DNA from: a virus
DNA length: 64,000 bases
Strand: one strand, 5' to 3'
Virus record (IMG/VR): IMGVR_UViG_3300031963_000027
Span: 62,001-126,000 of that record
Shown here: one piece after another, positions 53,259 to 62,991 of the stretch
Position numbering within the stretch: the stretch's first letter is position 1
How the letters are laid out: each line of letters begins with the position of its first letter
Position numbers and translations under genes: made by a program
Notes under the pieces: generated by a model
Told to the model about the DNA's origin: nothing
Databases searched by the model: none
The model's input: the letters and a program-made list of their open reading frames with translations, nothing else

Positions 53259-54404
53259 CTAAAAGGTCATACATGATTGTGGATCTATAGGATTCCCTCC
53301 TATTCTTATTTCAAAGTGAAGGTGAGGTCCTGTAGATCTTCCTGTAGTTCCACAATCTCCAATTTGCTGTCCTACTGTTACAGTTTGTCCTACACTGCAT
53401 TTAATTTTATCTAAGTGTGCATATCTAGTTTCTATATTTTCTGGACTTATTATAATTACTAAATTACCATAACCTCCATCATTCCAACTAGCATAATCTA
53501 CTTTACCATTGCTAGCTGCATATACTGGTGTTCCAATAGGTGCAGCTAAATCAGTTCCTGCATGTAATCTTCCCCATCTCTGTCCAAACCCAGAGCTAAT
53601 TGTATATTCTTTCATAGGATTTCTAAGGCTAGAACATTGAGCTGTACCTTGAGCATTAACAGAAAAACCAACACTGTTATTAGTTGCATTAGACGCTCTA
53701 ACAGTTCCACCATTAGTATTAGGTCCTGTTATTGGTTGAACTGGCCCAGTTATTTTACAGCCGGGATTACTTATTTGAAAGTTTGCTCTATATAAGTCTT
53801 CTTCTTTTATTGGTGGACAATTAATATCAGAGAAGTTGGCAGATGAATATGGTGATAAACCTGTTAAGGCAAAGGCAGCTCCAGTATTTGCTATTGGTGA
53901 ATTATCATTAACAATAGGTCCTTTTGGTAGTGTTGTACCTTTTAAACTATTAACTAAATTGCAGAAGCCTTGTGCATCATATTTACTTCCTTGTCCTCCA
54001 TATCTAAAGTTAGAAGATGAGTCTGGTAATGATGCCCATTCATAAGAGTTATTATCTAATGTTGCTATACAATTACCAGCTATAACATCATTTAATGTGC
54101 CTCTATAATCAAGTAAGTATATTGCAGCTATATCTTGATCTCTAGGTTCTCTAATATCTAAAGGTCCTATTGCTGGTAGTATAGTACCATTCCAAGTATT
54201 TGGCATAAATTGATATCTACCAAAAGCAGCAGTAACCCCTCCACTAAATACTGTATCTGGATGAGCACTACTTGAAGGTATATGAACAACACCTCCTTGA
54301 GCAGTGTAATATGTAGGAGCTTCAACAGAACTAATAGCATTTAAATAGGCTACTACATTTGCATTACTTAAAAGCTGTCTATAATATTCCTTGTCTTTTG
54401 CCAT
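53259..54404 (-). CDS. Two-domain tail lysin: lysozyme-like domain plus M23 endopeptidase
   Basis: A 381-residue protein. The N-terminal ~20-170 has AISSVEAP with the likely catalytic Glu28, and AAFGRYQFMPNTWNG, as in lambda-lysozyme-like tail muramidases/transglycosylases. The C-terminal M23 domain (261-378) has the zinc ligands: H281 and D285 (HAGTD), and H361/H363 (GPHLHFEI), with YAHLD between. Such dual enzymes cut both the glycan strands and the peptide cross-links when the tail enters the envelope. It is coded next to a separate amidase. Confidence 0.88.
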   Translation of the reverse strand: MAKDKEYYRQLLSNANVVAYLNAISSVEAPTYYTAQGGVVHIPSSSAHPDTVFSGGVTAAFGRYQFMPNTWNGTILPAIGPLDIREPRDQDIAAIYLLDYRGTLNDVIAGNCIATLDNNSYEWASLPDSSSNFRYGGQGSKYDAQGFCNLVNSLKGTTLPKGPIVNDNSPIANTGAAFALTGLSPYSSANFSDINCPPIKEEDLYRANFQISNPGCKITGPVQPITGPNTNGGTVRASNATNNSVGFSVNAQGTAQCSSLRNPMKEYTISSGFGQRWGRLHAGTDLAAPIGTPVYAASNGKVDYASWNDGGYGNLVIIISPENIETRYAHLDKIKCSVGQTVTVGQQIGDCGTTGRSTGPHLHFEIRIGGNPIDPQSCMTF

Positions 54405-54817
54405 TATTCTAGTCCTGTATATATTGTCTTGTTAGGTATAAACTTATTAAAAGCTTTTATTAGTTTATCTCTATCTATTAGTTCTAAGTCTGTTGATGGT
54501 GATATATCTGAATGAGTATATGTATCATTTAACTTAACATCTAAGTTAGATAATAAATAACCAATAGACATATATTGTTGATCTGTTAAACTTCCATCAG
54601 TAGATTCTAAACATATCTGATAAGCATATTTATCAACGGAATCAATACCCTCTATTTGACAGTTGGCACATGCTAATGCTTGTCTACTAGAAGGCACTAA
54701 ATATGTAATATCTCCTAACTTATTTATAAAAGCATGATAACTATAAGATGCCGTTGAAATTGCTTCTAAGAAAGAAGCTGCTTCTGTTGTTGTTTGATGT
54801 AGTACTACTACTAACAT
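54404..54817 (-). CDS. N-acetylmuramoyl-L-alanine amidase-like protein
   Basis: A 137-residue single-domain amidase-2/PGRP-type protein. VVVLHQTT holds zinc ligand H7, YSYHAFINKLGDITYLVPSS is the substrate-side block, and THSDISPSTD holds H102 and D110. The metal set is H, H and Asp or Cys in this family. It would cut the muramic acid-peptide bond. No signal peptide; it is probably loaded into the tail. It overlaps the spike gene by one base and the lysin by one base. Confidence 0.78.
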   Translation of the reverse strand: MLVVVLHQTTTEAASFLEAISTASYSYHAFINKLGDITYLVPSSRQALACANCQIEGIDSVDKYAYQICLESTDGSLTDQQYMSIGYLLSNLDVKLNDTYTHSDISPSTDLELIDRDKLIKAFNKFIPNKTIYTGLE

Positions 54818-56007
54818 TATCCTTGTCCTTTAAATACTTTATATTTAGGGTCTGCTAATATCTTATCAATTAAGTTTTGATTAATAGTTCTTTCACCACT
54901 TAATCCCTCTTTTAGTTTATAAAACAAATACATAGACTGTATTGCTTCAGGTATTTGAGTGTCTTTTAATTGATTATTCCATTGACTATAATTAATAAAT
55001 TTTATAACTTCTTCATTGGATAGGGTTGTTCTTGCTTCTGAGGTATTTGTAGCTAATGTGGTTTCTTTAGGTTTGTAATCAGTAGGTACTTTTACTCCAC
55101 TTACAATATTATTAGCAGCAGTTAAAGCTGTTACTGCTTGTTTAGTTGAGGTTGCTTTAGCATTACATTTTTTAGCACTTTCTAAGGACAGTTCATGTAT
55201 CTTTTGATGTTGTTCTGCTCTATACTTAGCTGTTATAAGACTGTTACTATTTCTAGGACTATCTCCAATTTCTTTTAGTTTATTAGCGGCATCTAATGCA
55301 ACCTTAGCTATCTTTGATGCTTTAGCACATTCATCTTCTTTGTCTGCAACTACAACATGATAGTAACTACCATTAATATATTTATATTCTAACCCTCTAA
55401 AATAAGTTCCTTTATCTCCTAAGCCTGAGTCTAATTCAATTGAATTAGGTAGTGATTGCTCTTGGACAAGTTTAGTTCTATCTTGTGATGAATTAATAAT
55501 ATCTGTATTTTTATATGTATCTTTATCCATCTGAGTCGCTCCAATTGCAATTTTATATGCAGATGGATTCTGTGCTCTGTCTGGATTTATAATTGGTTGT
55601 GGTGCATAAGAATCATCAGACTGTAGCTTTCTAAGTGCTGTTCTCTTTGTATCTTTACCCATTAGTTCTTCCATGTTTCCTGGAAGAGAGATGGCACCTA
55701 ATATAATTACATTGTCAAAGCCATTATATAAACAACTTACAACTACGGCATCTCCAACTTTATATGTTGCATATTCTCCAACACCATTACCAGAAAAACT
55801 TGTTGTTATTGGTATACAACCTTTAGCAACAAAGTTATTCATATTATGAATTAATACATCATATCTTTGTATTAATCCACTTTGATATTCTCCATCTTGG
55901 GAGAGATTAACTATCTCTCCCATGGCTATCCAGTTGCTCTGTACAGCCTCATATCCTTTGATATTGGTAAAGTATCCACCAGGATTAAATAGGGGGTTAT
56001 CAAGCAT
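54817..56007 (-). CDS. Baseplate spike/OB-fold protein, gp5/gpV-like
   Basis: A 396-residue protein. The N-terminal ~120 residues form the OB-fold: MGEIVNLSQDGEYQSGLIQR, FVAKGCIPITTSFSGNGVGE, and YKVGDAVVVSCLYNGFDNVI. The rest is helical with a coiled-coil-like region. It forms the base of the membrane-piercing spike. It overlaps the amidase by one base, so the spike and enzymes are probably made together. Confidence 0.72.
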   Translation of the reverse strand: MLDNPLFNPGGYFTNIKGYEAVQSNWIAMGEIVNLSQDGEYQSGLIQRYDVLIHNMNNFVAKGCIPITTSFSGNGVGEYATYKVGDAVVVSCLYNGFDNVIILGAISLPGNMEELMGKDTKRTALRKLQSDDSYAPQPIINPDRAQNPSAYKIAIGATQMDKDTYKNTDIINSSQDRTKLVQEQSLPNSIELDSGLGDKGTYFRGLEYKYINGSYYHVVVADKEDECAKASKIAKVALDAANKLKEIGDSPRNSNSLITAKYRAEQHQKIHELSLESAKKCNAKATSTKQAVTALTAANNIVSGVKVPTDYKPKETTLATNTSEARTTLSNEEVIKFINYSQWNNQLKDTQIPEAIQSMYLFYKLKEGLSGERTINQNLIDKILADPKYKVFKGQG

Positions 56008-58500
56008 TTAAAGTATGTCTCCTATTGCTATTATTTTTGTTGTATATCCTGCATCATTTCCACCAGCTTTAAGAGAGTGGGTTATTGCTCTTATTTTATA
56101 CATTGGTAAAACATCATTTACTTGGCTAGTTTCTTCTCCAGAAGTTTGTCTTATGTTTGATAAGGCTTGATCTAAAGTAACTATCTTTTCTTGTTGTCCA
56201 ACTTGTTTTATTTGTTGAGACTTAATCTTTTGAACTTCATCATATAATGTCTTTAAGAATAAAGATTGAGCACCATCATTCTTAAAGGTTAAAATACCAT
56301 TACTATGAAGTACTGTATTATAAACTCTAATAGCTTCACCAGGATAAAATGATGAGTCTCCAATTACCTTCATTATCACTGTTACATTGTCTCTAGCCAT
56401 AGTAGAAGCTGTTGTTAAAGCTAGGGCTTGAGCGGCTGCTGCAGTACTTGTACCAACTAACTCTTTGCTAGCATTTTTGATTTTAGGATCAACTATTATA
56501 TGTTGTTTGATTGGTATCTTTTTATTCTTTGTATTAGCAGAAGCAACATCTACAACACTTACAATATCCTTTAATGAAGAGTTAGTAGGATTATTAAAGT
56601 CAGCACTAGACACAGTGAATCTGTTATATACTCCAATAGTACTTGTTGTAACTCTTATATCTTTTATAAGACTTCTTGACTCTGGTACTTTGTCAAAACA
56701 ATCAAAGAAGAAGTACAGTCTATTACCTCTTTCTTCATCTGTTAATCCGGCTGTATCTAATATTCTTGGCGCAAACATAAAGTGTCCATTAACATGAGAA
56801 CAAAAGAAATCAATTGGCATTACTTCTGTATTAGCTAAATAACTTAATATCTCAAAGGGGGACTTATTAATTATCTGCATTGTTGTAGGGCCACTTCCAG
56901 CTACTAAGGGTGGTTGTAAAGTCCATATATGAAATAAAGGATCATAGGGATTAGCTTCATTCTGTAGAAAAGAATTGGCTATAACCCATCTTGCTGGATC
57001 TTCTATTGCAGCCGCAAACTTTATTCTTTCTTCTGCTAATGCATTTGTATTTTCTTGTATTGATTTAACTTGATCTGATACTCTGCCTTTCTTAGGATCT
57101 TTTGAATCCTTATAAGCATTATCCCATAAGGTAATAATAGAACCAGGATTAAAGTTTTCCCTCCACTGAGATGATGTTGCACTGGTATAACTATTATCTA
57201 AATAAATACCTCCATTAGATGCTCTATATACTCCTTCAATTGTTTTATGTCTAAGTCCTTCAAAAACTCCTTTTTCATCACTTCCAGTATTTAAAAAAGG
57301 AATAGTTATAATTTTTGTATCAGCAAGTATTCTACTTCTGTCTCTTAGATTGTATATAATTTGTACTCCTGCAGAGATGTTGCCAATAAAGTCTACAGAG
57401 TCAATAAACCCCCAGAATATAGGTGCTAAAGGTTTTTTAGAATCATATTCTCCAATAGCAACTTTATTAAATAGTTGATACTTACTTATTAACAATTCAA
57501 GTTGACCTTTAGCATTATTAATAAATGCTTTAAAGGAGTTGTCATCTGTTATTACTAGGTTTGTCTTTCTTTCTAATAGCTTAAATTCAACTGCAAATGG
57601 GACTAACTTAGCTCTTCCAACTTCAGGAGCAACAACAAACTCTCCATTTATATTAGTTAATACTTGTTTTATCTTATCTAAGTCTTTACTGTTTTGTGCT
57701 CTAAAAGGAGTATCTACACTTATATCTGCAATCTTATCTAGATCTTTTAATATAGTTTCATAATTAGTTACTGTTTTAACTTGATCTTCTGTTAATTCTT
57801 GTTTATTATCTGTTTTAAAATAGTTAAATTTAAAGGGATATTGTCCTAAATCATCCATGCTTACACAAGTATTAGATTTATAACCAGCATATATTCTAAC
57901 TTCATCATCTACTCCTAAAAATCTACCTCTAGGTAATAAACTATATTCCACTTGTTTACCTGTACTGTCTCCTTTCTTTGGACTTAGTTGATAGTTAAAA
58001 CCTTGTTCAATCTCTTTTAAAGAAGGTATACTTCCATCATTATTTAACTTACAAGTAATAATTAGTTTAGCTTTACATATAGGCCAATCTCTAGTTACTT
58101 CTACTTCTGCATCTCTTAAGAACCAGCTAGATTGTATTGATAAATCACTAGAAGATGTTGGCTGAATTTCTACATTAGAGTATACTAAATACTCTGTATC
58201 TAAAACTTTTGATTTATTATTATTACTTGTTAAATTTAAACCAGTTAATTTAAGCTCAAGATCTGATTTCTCTTTTCTAGCTTTTTCCTTTCCTGCGAAG
58301 GCAGAATCACTAAAAGCAATATCACTAATATACTCATCTAACTTTTTTATTTCTTCTTTTAATTTTGCAATTTCTACTGTATTATCAATTCCTGTTGGTT
58401 TTGTAGAGTCTTTAGGTTCTGGCACAATTCCTTTTCTATTACTTACAAATGTAACTGCAAATACTGGAGTTGGTTCTTCTGGTGTGTAATGTTTAGCCAT
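56008..58500 (-). CDS. Baseplate hub protein, gp27/gpD-like
   Basis: An 830-residue protein. The first ~110 residues are a helical and acidic front part. The N-terminal hub domain has LLPRGRFLGVDDEVRIYAGY and PIFWGFIDSVDFIG, a pattern common to baseplate hub (late-control D/gp27-like) proteins. NEANPYDPLFHIWTL and SPFEILSYLANTEVMPIDFF fit hub domain two. KVIGDSSFYPGEAIRVYNTV is the last OB-like part. It is the first gene after two tandem terminators. It ends one base before the spike gene. Confidence 0.75.
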   Translation of the reverse strand: MAKHYTPEEPTPVFAVTFVSNRKGIVPEPKDSTKPTGIDNTVEIAKLKEEIKKLDEYISDIAFSDSAFAGKEKARKEKSDLELKLTGLNLTSNNNKSKVLDTEYLVYSNVEIQPTSSSDLSIQSSWFLRDAEVEVTRDWPICKAKLIITCKLNNDGSIPSLKEIEQGFNYQLSPKKGDSTGKQVEYSLLPRGRFLGVDDEVRIYAGYKSNTCVSMDDLGQYPFKFNYFKTDNKQELTEDQVKTVTNYETILKDLDKIADISVDTPFRAQNSKDLDKIKQVLTNINGEFVVAPEVGRAKLVPFAVEFKLLERKTNLVITDDNSFKAFINNAKGQLELLISKYQLFNKVAIGEYDSKKPLAPIFWGFIDSVDFIGNISAGVQIIYNLRDRSRILADTKIITIPFLNTGSDEKGVFEGLRHKTIEGVYRASNGGIYLDNSYTSATSSQWRENFNPGSIITLWDNAYKDSKDPKKGRVSDQVKSIQENTNALAEERIKFAAAIEDPARWVIANSFLQNEANPYDPLFHIWTLQPPLVAGSGPTTMQIINKSPFEILSYLANTEVMPIDFFCSHVNGHFMFAPRILDTAGLTDEERGNRLYFFFDCFDKVPESRSLIKDIRVTTSTIGVYNRFTVSSADFNNPTNSSLKDIVSVVDVASANTKNKKIPIKQHIIVDPKIKNASKELVGTSTAAAAQALALTTASTMARDNVTVIMKVIGDSSFYPGEAIRVYNTVLHSNGILTFKNDGAQSLFLKTLYDEVQKIKSQQIKQVGQQEKIVTLDQALSNIRQTSGEETSQVNDVLPMYKIRAITHSLKAGGNDAGYTTKIIAIGDIL

Positions 58501-58535
58501 GTATTATCCCTTTATATAATGTTTATGTACATATT

Positions 58536-58572
58536 AAAAAAGCTGTGTATATTACTATAGTACAGCTTTTTT
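58536..58572 (-). terminator. Intrinsic terminator or attenuator upstream of the hub gene
   Basis: AAAAAAGCTGT (58536-58546) and ACAGCTTTTTT (58562-58572) form an 11-bp stem with a 15-base loop. On the - strand a U6 tract follows. Only 35 bases remain before the hub ATG, so it lies in the leader of the hub gene and could act as an attenuator. Confidence 0.72.
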
Positions 58573-58688
58573 AGTTATATATTTGTATGCTTAATTATAA
58601 ATTATAGTGTTTATATTATAAATATATCCCAAAACCATCTTTAGGATCTAAGGTACGTTTGAATTTTGTTATATTATATACTTAATAA
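58573..58688 (-). other. 115-base gap between two terminators
   Basis: AT-rich sequence with no ORF, lying between two terminators read on the - strand. It contains TATAAT (- strand) near 58614-58619 and a small G-U paired hairpin at 58639-58653. It could hold the promoter of the hub operon, with a short attenuated or non-coding transcript ending at 58536. No clear -35 box was found. Confidence 0.4.
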
Positions 58689-58722
58689 AAAAAGCTGTGT
58701 CTTTATATTAACACAGCTTTTT
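58689..58722 (-). terminator. Intrinsic terminator after the tail tube gene
   Basis: AAAAAGCTGTGT (58689-58700) pairs with ACACAGCTTTTT (58711-58722) with a 10-base loop. On the - strand the stem ends in a U7 run. It lies 26 bases past the tube stop and should cap the abundant sheath-tube transcript. Its core, AAAAAGCTGTGT, is the same as that of the next hairpin. Confidence 0.85.
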
Positions 58723-58747
58723 ATTATACTATTTATATTCTTTTAAA

Positions 58748-59542
58748 TTAGAATATTTGAGCTTTAAGAGGACCGCTTGGAATGGCCGATGGATTAGCAG
58801 TACTAAGAGTATTACTACCATTAAATGAAGGCCCAACAGCAGCATTATCTCTAAAGTTTTGAAGTGTCTCAGGAATGAATCTAATTCCCTCAGCAACACC
58901 CTCCCAACGTTGTGCTATAACTCTTCTACCAGGCATGATACCAACTGATAGAGAGTCTATTTTGCATCTTTGTAGTTCATATCTACCTTGTGCAACTGGC
59001 ACTGGTTTGTCATAAGAAGCTTGTGAACCGTTAACTCCTTTTAACTTATTAGATACATAAGACTGGTTGTTACCACCAACAATTTGATTGAAGGAAGTAC
59101 CACCTAATCTATAGATATCATAGTTGGAGTTACCAGGAGTTTTACCAGCTTGGCTTGTTCCACTGTTGGCAATACCAGCATAGTTTTTATTTAATTCATA
59201 TGCTGATACGTCCCAAGTAAGTTGAAATCTAGGACCTCTAGTTACAAGTTGTTCTCTACTCATGTTTTGAACGCCAAAGGTTCTTTGTAAGAAGTTCATG
59301 TCAACCAGACCTTGTTCAATAACAAATGCTATTTGAACTTCACCATTTAGATATACTGGAAACCTAGTACCCAAAGGTAAATAGGTTTCTGTACTATCTC
59401 TGATTGTTAAGGTAATAGACTGAAAGTCGCCAAACAATGCAATTTGACCTGAAGCTGCATCTTGCATCCAAGCTGCAACGTCAAAACCTTGCATAGGATC
59501 TAATCCTACATTATTAATCGGAGCTTGATAAATATCTAACAT
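58748..59542 (-). CDS. Tail tube protein
   Basis: A 264-residue protein with the gp19-like tube pattern (PMQGFDVAAWMQDAASG, ALFGDFQSITLTIRDSTETY, LPLGTRFPVYLNGEVQIAFV, VDMNFLQRTFGVQNM). It is larger than T4 gp19 (163 residues), with extra Gly/Asn-rich loops (residues ~125-180). It is directly downstream of the sheath and terminated by 58689-58722. It forms the inner tube and would be driven through the envelope on contraction. Confidence 0.75.
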   Translation of the reverse strand: MLDIYQAPINNVGLDPMQGFDVAAWMQDAASGQIALFGDFQSITLTIRDSTETYLPLGTRFPVYLNGEVQIAFVIEQGLVDMNFLQRTFGVQNMSREQLVTRGPRFQLTWDVSAYELNKNYAGIANSGTSQAGKTPGNSNYDIYRLGGTSFNQIVGGNNQSYVSNKLKGVNGSQASYDKPVPVAQGRYELQRCKIDSLSVGIMPGRRVIAQRWEGVAEGIRFIPETLQNFRDNAAVGPSFNGSNTLSTANPSAIPSGPLKAQIF

Positions 59543-59570
59543 TTTTTATACTATATTTTACTATTTGTTG

Positions 59571-62333
59571 TTAACTTAGTGAGACATTACCAGATACATC
59601 TCTTGTTAAAGTGACTACAATTCTTTCAATAGGAGCTGTTGGTCTATAACTTAAAGAGATGTTTAATATACCACTGTAATAGGCTTCTGCTGGATTATTG
59701 CTTTCATCAATTTGAGGTTGATCATAAGAAACAATAAAGTTACTTCTGGTTTGTAAATTCATATAAGCAGAAATAGCAGCAGCTATCTTAGTTCTAATAG
59801 TTCTAGTATTAGGTTCTCCTTTATAGCTTTGAAGATTGAAGAAGATATCTTTTCTAATCTTGTCATTAACTCTTACAATTGAGATTTGGTTCTTACCAAT
59901 TGTGTCTGTCATTGTCCTACCTTGTACTACAAAGTAACCAGATAAAGCAGGGTCAATTGCAATCAAGTCAACCTTAGCATCAATGAATAGTTGTTTAGCA
60001 CTAATAGATCTATAACCATCAGTATCTGCTTCTATGATTCCTTGAATAGATCCTGCACTTGTTCTAGCAGCAGGGCTAATATTCTCAGGAATAGCGGCTA
60101 ACTTACCAGCATAAAAAGCTGCAAGTGGTACTGTAAATCTACCAATGTTAGAACCACCACCATAGGTTGCCCAACCACCAATATAAACCCCTCTTTCAGT
60201 GTTAATACCTGCTGTTTCTGTTCTTGCAAGACCGGGAGTTAAGTTTCTAGTAGATGTAAGAATAGCTAACTTTCTACCTTCTAATTCACCACTGTTGTTA
60301 GCAACAGATAGTTGAGCTTGTCTTACTGCTGGCATAGCACCTAGTTCACTAGCAACAACAATAAAGTTTACTCTTTCTTCTGCTAAAGACTTAATAGCTG
60401 CAATATAATCTTCTTCTGTTGGTAGGGGACCATCATAACCTTTCTTTAAGAATAGACCAGATAGTTTAGCATTACCTACATATAAAGGATTTCTAATGTC
60501 AGTTACACTTGTAATGAATGGATTAGCAGGAGCTAGCCTTTGGGGTGTTCTAGTTACAATTTGAGCAGGGAATAAATTGCTACCAGTTGTAACTGGAATG
60601 TAATCAGCTCTAACATATGAGGAGCCAATTGAGTTAATAGTTCCATCACTTGCAACGTCTCTTAATAGATCTACATTGAATGACTCAACTTGTTTATCAT
60701 TAGTGTTAGTATTTGCATCTTCAATAGTTACAGAGAACTTACTTGAACCAGTACTATTTACACTAATAGATAAGTTATTTCCCCATTGTCCAGGACTAAG
60801 AGCAGTAAATCTAACTAAAGGATAGCCATCAGCACTGTATAGAGTTAAGAAGGCGTTTCTTGCACTATTAGATGTTGAAGAGAAGCCAGTCTTATTTAAT
60901 GGGCCGTAATTACTAAAGTTTATACCATTCAAGTTATTGAATGTTACAGTTCCACTTACAATGTTTGCAGAGACTGGATCACTTAATGTAAGAACATTAC
61001 CTACTTTGTTAATAACTGTAGTTCCTTGAATGATACTTGTACCAACAACAATTGAATCAATTGCAATGTTTGTAGCATCTGCAACAGTTAAAGTTACACC
61101 GCCAGAGGTTGCTGAACCAGTTGTAACTACTTGTCCATCAGGCTCATTTAAGTCAATCCATAAGCTATAACCACTAGAAATAGTTACTCTATCTGGATCT
61201 TCTAGGTCAAAGAATTCTAGAGGTTGACCAACAATATCTTCTGATAAATAGATTCTTGCACCAGCTTCTGAAGGTAATCTATCAACAATACCAATAGGTG
61301 AAACTCCACCAGTTATGTCTTGAATGTTGTTGATAACATCTGAAGCGGTTGCACCTTCAGCAATAGGAATATAATACTCAGCAGAGTTAGCTCTTACTGT
61401 GAATGAATCTCCAGGATATAATTCAATTGGAATGCCAGTTGTACTAAATTTTAATGAGATACCTTCTGCAATTAATTTTACAATTCCAGCATCTGTAGTT
61501 AAATCTAAAGCGGTTCCTATAACTCCACCAGTTATTGTGGCTGAAAGTGTGTCTACATATGTAGGTACATCAGCACTGTCATTACCCCAGTTTACCGTAG
61601 GAATGTTGTATAAGAATGGATACTGATCAATAGGTAAAGCTACCCACTTTAGTGTTGCTTTGTTGGTAAGAGTAAATCCTCCATATCCAGCTACCGCAGT
61701 AACTAAAGGAGCAGATAATGTTACAACTCCAGTTAGAGGATTAACACCTGTTACAGTAGTTGTTGTTGGTAAAGTCAAAACACCAGAATCTGTACTAGCA
61801 ATTTTAGACCCGATTACAATCTTTTCAGCGTTGGCAATTGATGTTGTAATTGTAGATGCAGATGTTGCTTGATTATAAGTAGCATTTAAGGTGATAGGAC
61901 CTTGTGTTACTTTAAACAAGTATCTTTTATCTACATTGCCAGTGTAACTACCTTCAGCAGCAATAAATGTTTCAATAAAGCTTGTTGTTGTACTTACTGG
62001 TTGACCTACAAACTTTAAGTTGACAGTTAGAGTGTTAGCTTTTGTAGCAACTCCACCAACATATAAATCAACTTTAGGAGACTGTGATCTTCCAATTACT
62101 CTTTTTATACCAAATTCTCTAGCTCCTTGATCATAAGCTGCTTGGAAAGATAGGTTAGCAATACCTGTATCATATCCATATATTCTGGCAAAATCTCTAA
62201 ATTCAGATAACAGAACAGTGTTTATTGGTCCTCTTGTGAATTCACCTACAATAGCGACTCTGTTAGAAGCATCAGTATTAATTGGTGCGCCTAAGCTAGG
62301 AGTCTCGTTAAAAATAACTTCAGGAACTCTCAT
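59571..62333 (-). CDS. Tail sheath protein
   Basis: A 920-residue protein, large for a sheath (T4 gp18 is 659). The N-terminus, PEVIFNETPSLGAPINTDAS then VAIVGEFTRGPINTVLLSEF, and the following FARIYGYD are typical. The central block AERTSAG-like region (SPAARTSAGSIQGIIEAD) and C-terminal ISAYMNLQTRSNFIVSYDQP, then LNISLSYRPTAPIERIVVTL, fit the family's domains I and IV. Beta-rich insertions at about 150-480 make it long and are probably surface domains. It starts inside the end of gene 62320. Confidence 0.85.
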   Translation of the reverse strand: MRVPEVIFNETPSLGAPINTDASNRVAIVGEFTRGPINTVLLSEFRDFARIYGYDTGIANLSFQAAYDQGAREFGIKRVIGRSQSPKVDLYVGGVATKANTLTVNLKFVGQPVSTTTSFIETFIAAEGSYTGNVDKRYLFKVTQGPITLNATYNQATSASTITTSIANAEKIVIGSKIASTDSGVLTLPTTTTVTGVNPLTGVVTLSAPLVTAVAGYGGFTLTNKATLKWVALPIDQYPFLYNIPTVNWGNDSADVPTYVDTLSATITGGVIGTALDLTTDAGIVKLIAEGISLKFSTTGIPIELYPGDSFTVRANSAEYYIPIAEGATASDVINNIQDITGGVSPIGIVDRLPSEAGARIYLSEDIVGQPLEFFDLEDPDRVTISSGYSLWIDLNEPDGQVVTTGSATSGGVTLTVADATNIAIDSIVVGTSIIQGTTVINKVGNVLTLSDPVSANIVSGTVTFNNLNGINFSNYGPLNKTGFSSTSNSARNAFLTLYSADGYPLVRFTALSPGQWGNNLSISVNSTGSSKFSVTIEDANTNTNDKQVESFNVDLLRDVASDGTINSIGSSYVRADYIPVTTGSNLFPAQIVTRTPQRLAPANPFITSVTDIRNPLYVGNAKLSGLFLKKGYDGPLPTEEDYIAAIKSLAEERVNFIVVASELGAMPAVRQAQLSVANNSGELEGRKLAILTSTRNLTPGLARTETAGINTERGVYIGGWATYGGGSNIGRFTVPLAAFYAGKLAAIPENISPAARTSAGSIQGIIEADTDGYRSISAKQLFIDAKVDLIAIDPALSGYFVVQGRTMTDTIGKNQISIVRVNDKIRKDIFFNLQSYKGEPNTRTIRTKIAAAISAYMNLQTRSNFIVSYDQPQIDESNNPAEAYYSGILNISLSYRPTAPIERIVVTLTRDVSGNVSLS

Positions 62334-62991
62334 TGATTTTATAGTTTATATTATTTATAGTTGTACTAAGTTTTGATGCTTTTGGTGGGTAGGTTGTAAT
62401 TAAACAAGCTGTCATAGCTTCCTTGAAATAAGGATTCTTTTCCCACTCACCACCGATAAAAGAAGACCTTAATAATTCAATTTTAGAATTAGTCCAAGGT
62501 AATTTAATGTCATATATAATTAGTCTTAATAATTCAGTACATTGACTTAATATATGCATTGCTACATCAGTGTATAATTCTATGTTTATACTATTTTCTA
62601 TAACTATTTCATCATTAGTTATGGGTAATTGTGTGGGCATATTTTGTAGTATTATAGGCGTTGACTGAGCACCAGCAGTTACACTGTTATAATAAAAACT
62701 AATATGAATCATTGACATTACTTCATCTGTTTCTTGTCCTAATGTATAAGGCTTATATACCATAGTAGCTGTTTGAGATGTTGCACTCTTAGCAGTTAAA
62801 GAGTTAACAGGGGCAGGATAAACTGCACAGGCTAATGTATCATTACTTGTCTCAATACCGCCATATAGTCTAAAACTAGATATAGGTATCTTTAATCCAG
62901 TTATAGGATTTTCTATTAGGTTTGCAAGTATTAAAGGATGACTAGCTATTTGTTGAGCTATATTAATACATATTTGATCTATTCCAAACAT
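62320..62991 (-). CDS. Tail completion/terminator-like protein
   Basis: A 223-residue protein, upstream of the sheath in the order seen for tail terminators and neck proteins. It shows mixed helix and strand (CINIAQQIASHPLILANLIE, HISFYYNSVTAGAQSTPIIL). No clear family signature was recognised; the call is from position. It overlaps the sheath by 14 bases and the upstream gene by 29. Confidence 0.5.
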   Translation of the reverse strand: MFGIDQICINIAQQIASHPLILANLIENPITGLKIPISSFRLYGGIETSNDTLACAVYPAPVNSLTAKSATSQTATMVYKPYTLGQETDEVMSMIHISFYYNSVTAGAQSTPIILQNMPTQLPITNDEIVIENSINIELYTDVAMHILSQCTELLRLIIYDIKLPWTNSKIELLRSSFIGGEWEKNPYFKEAMTACLITTYPPKASKLSTTINNINYKINESS

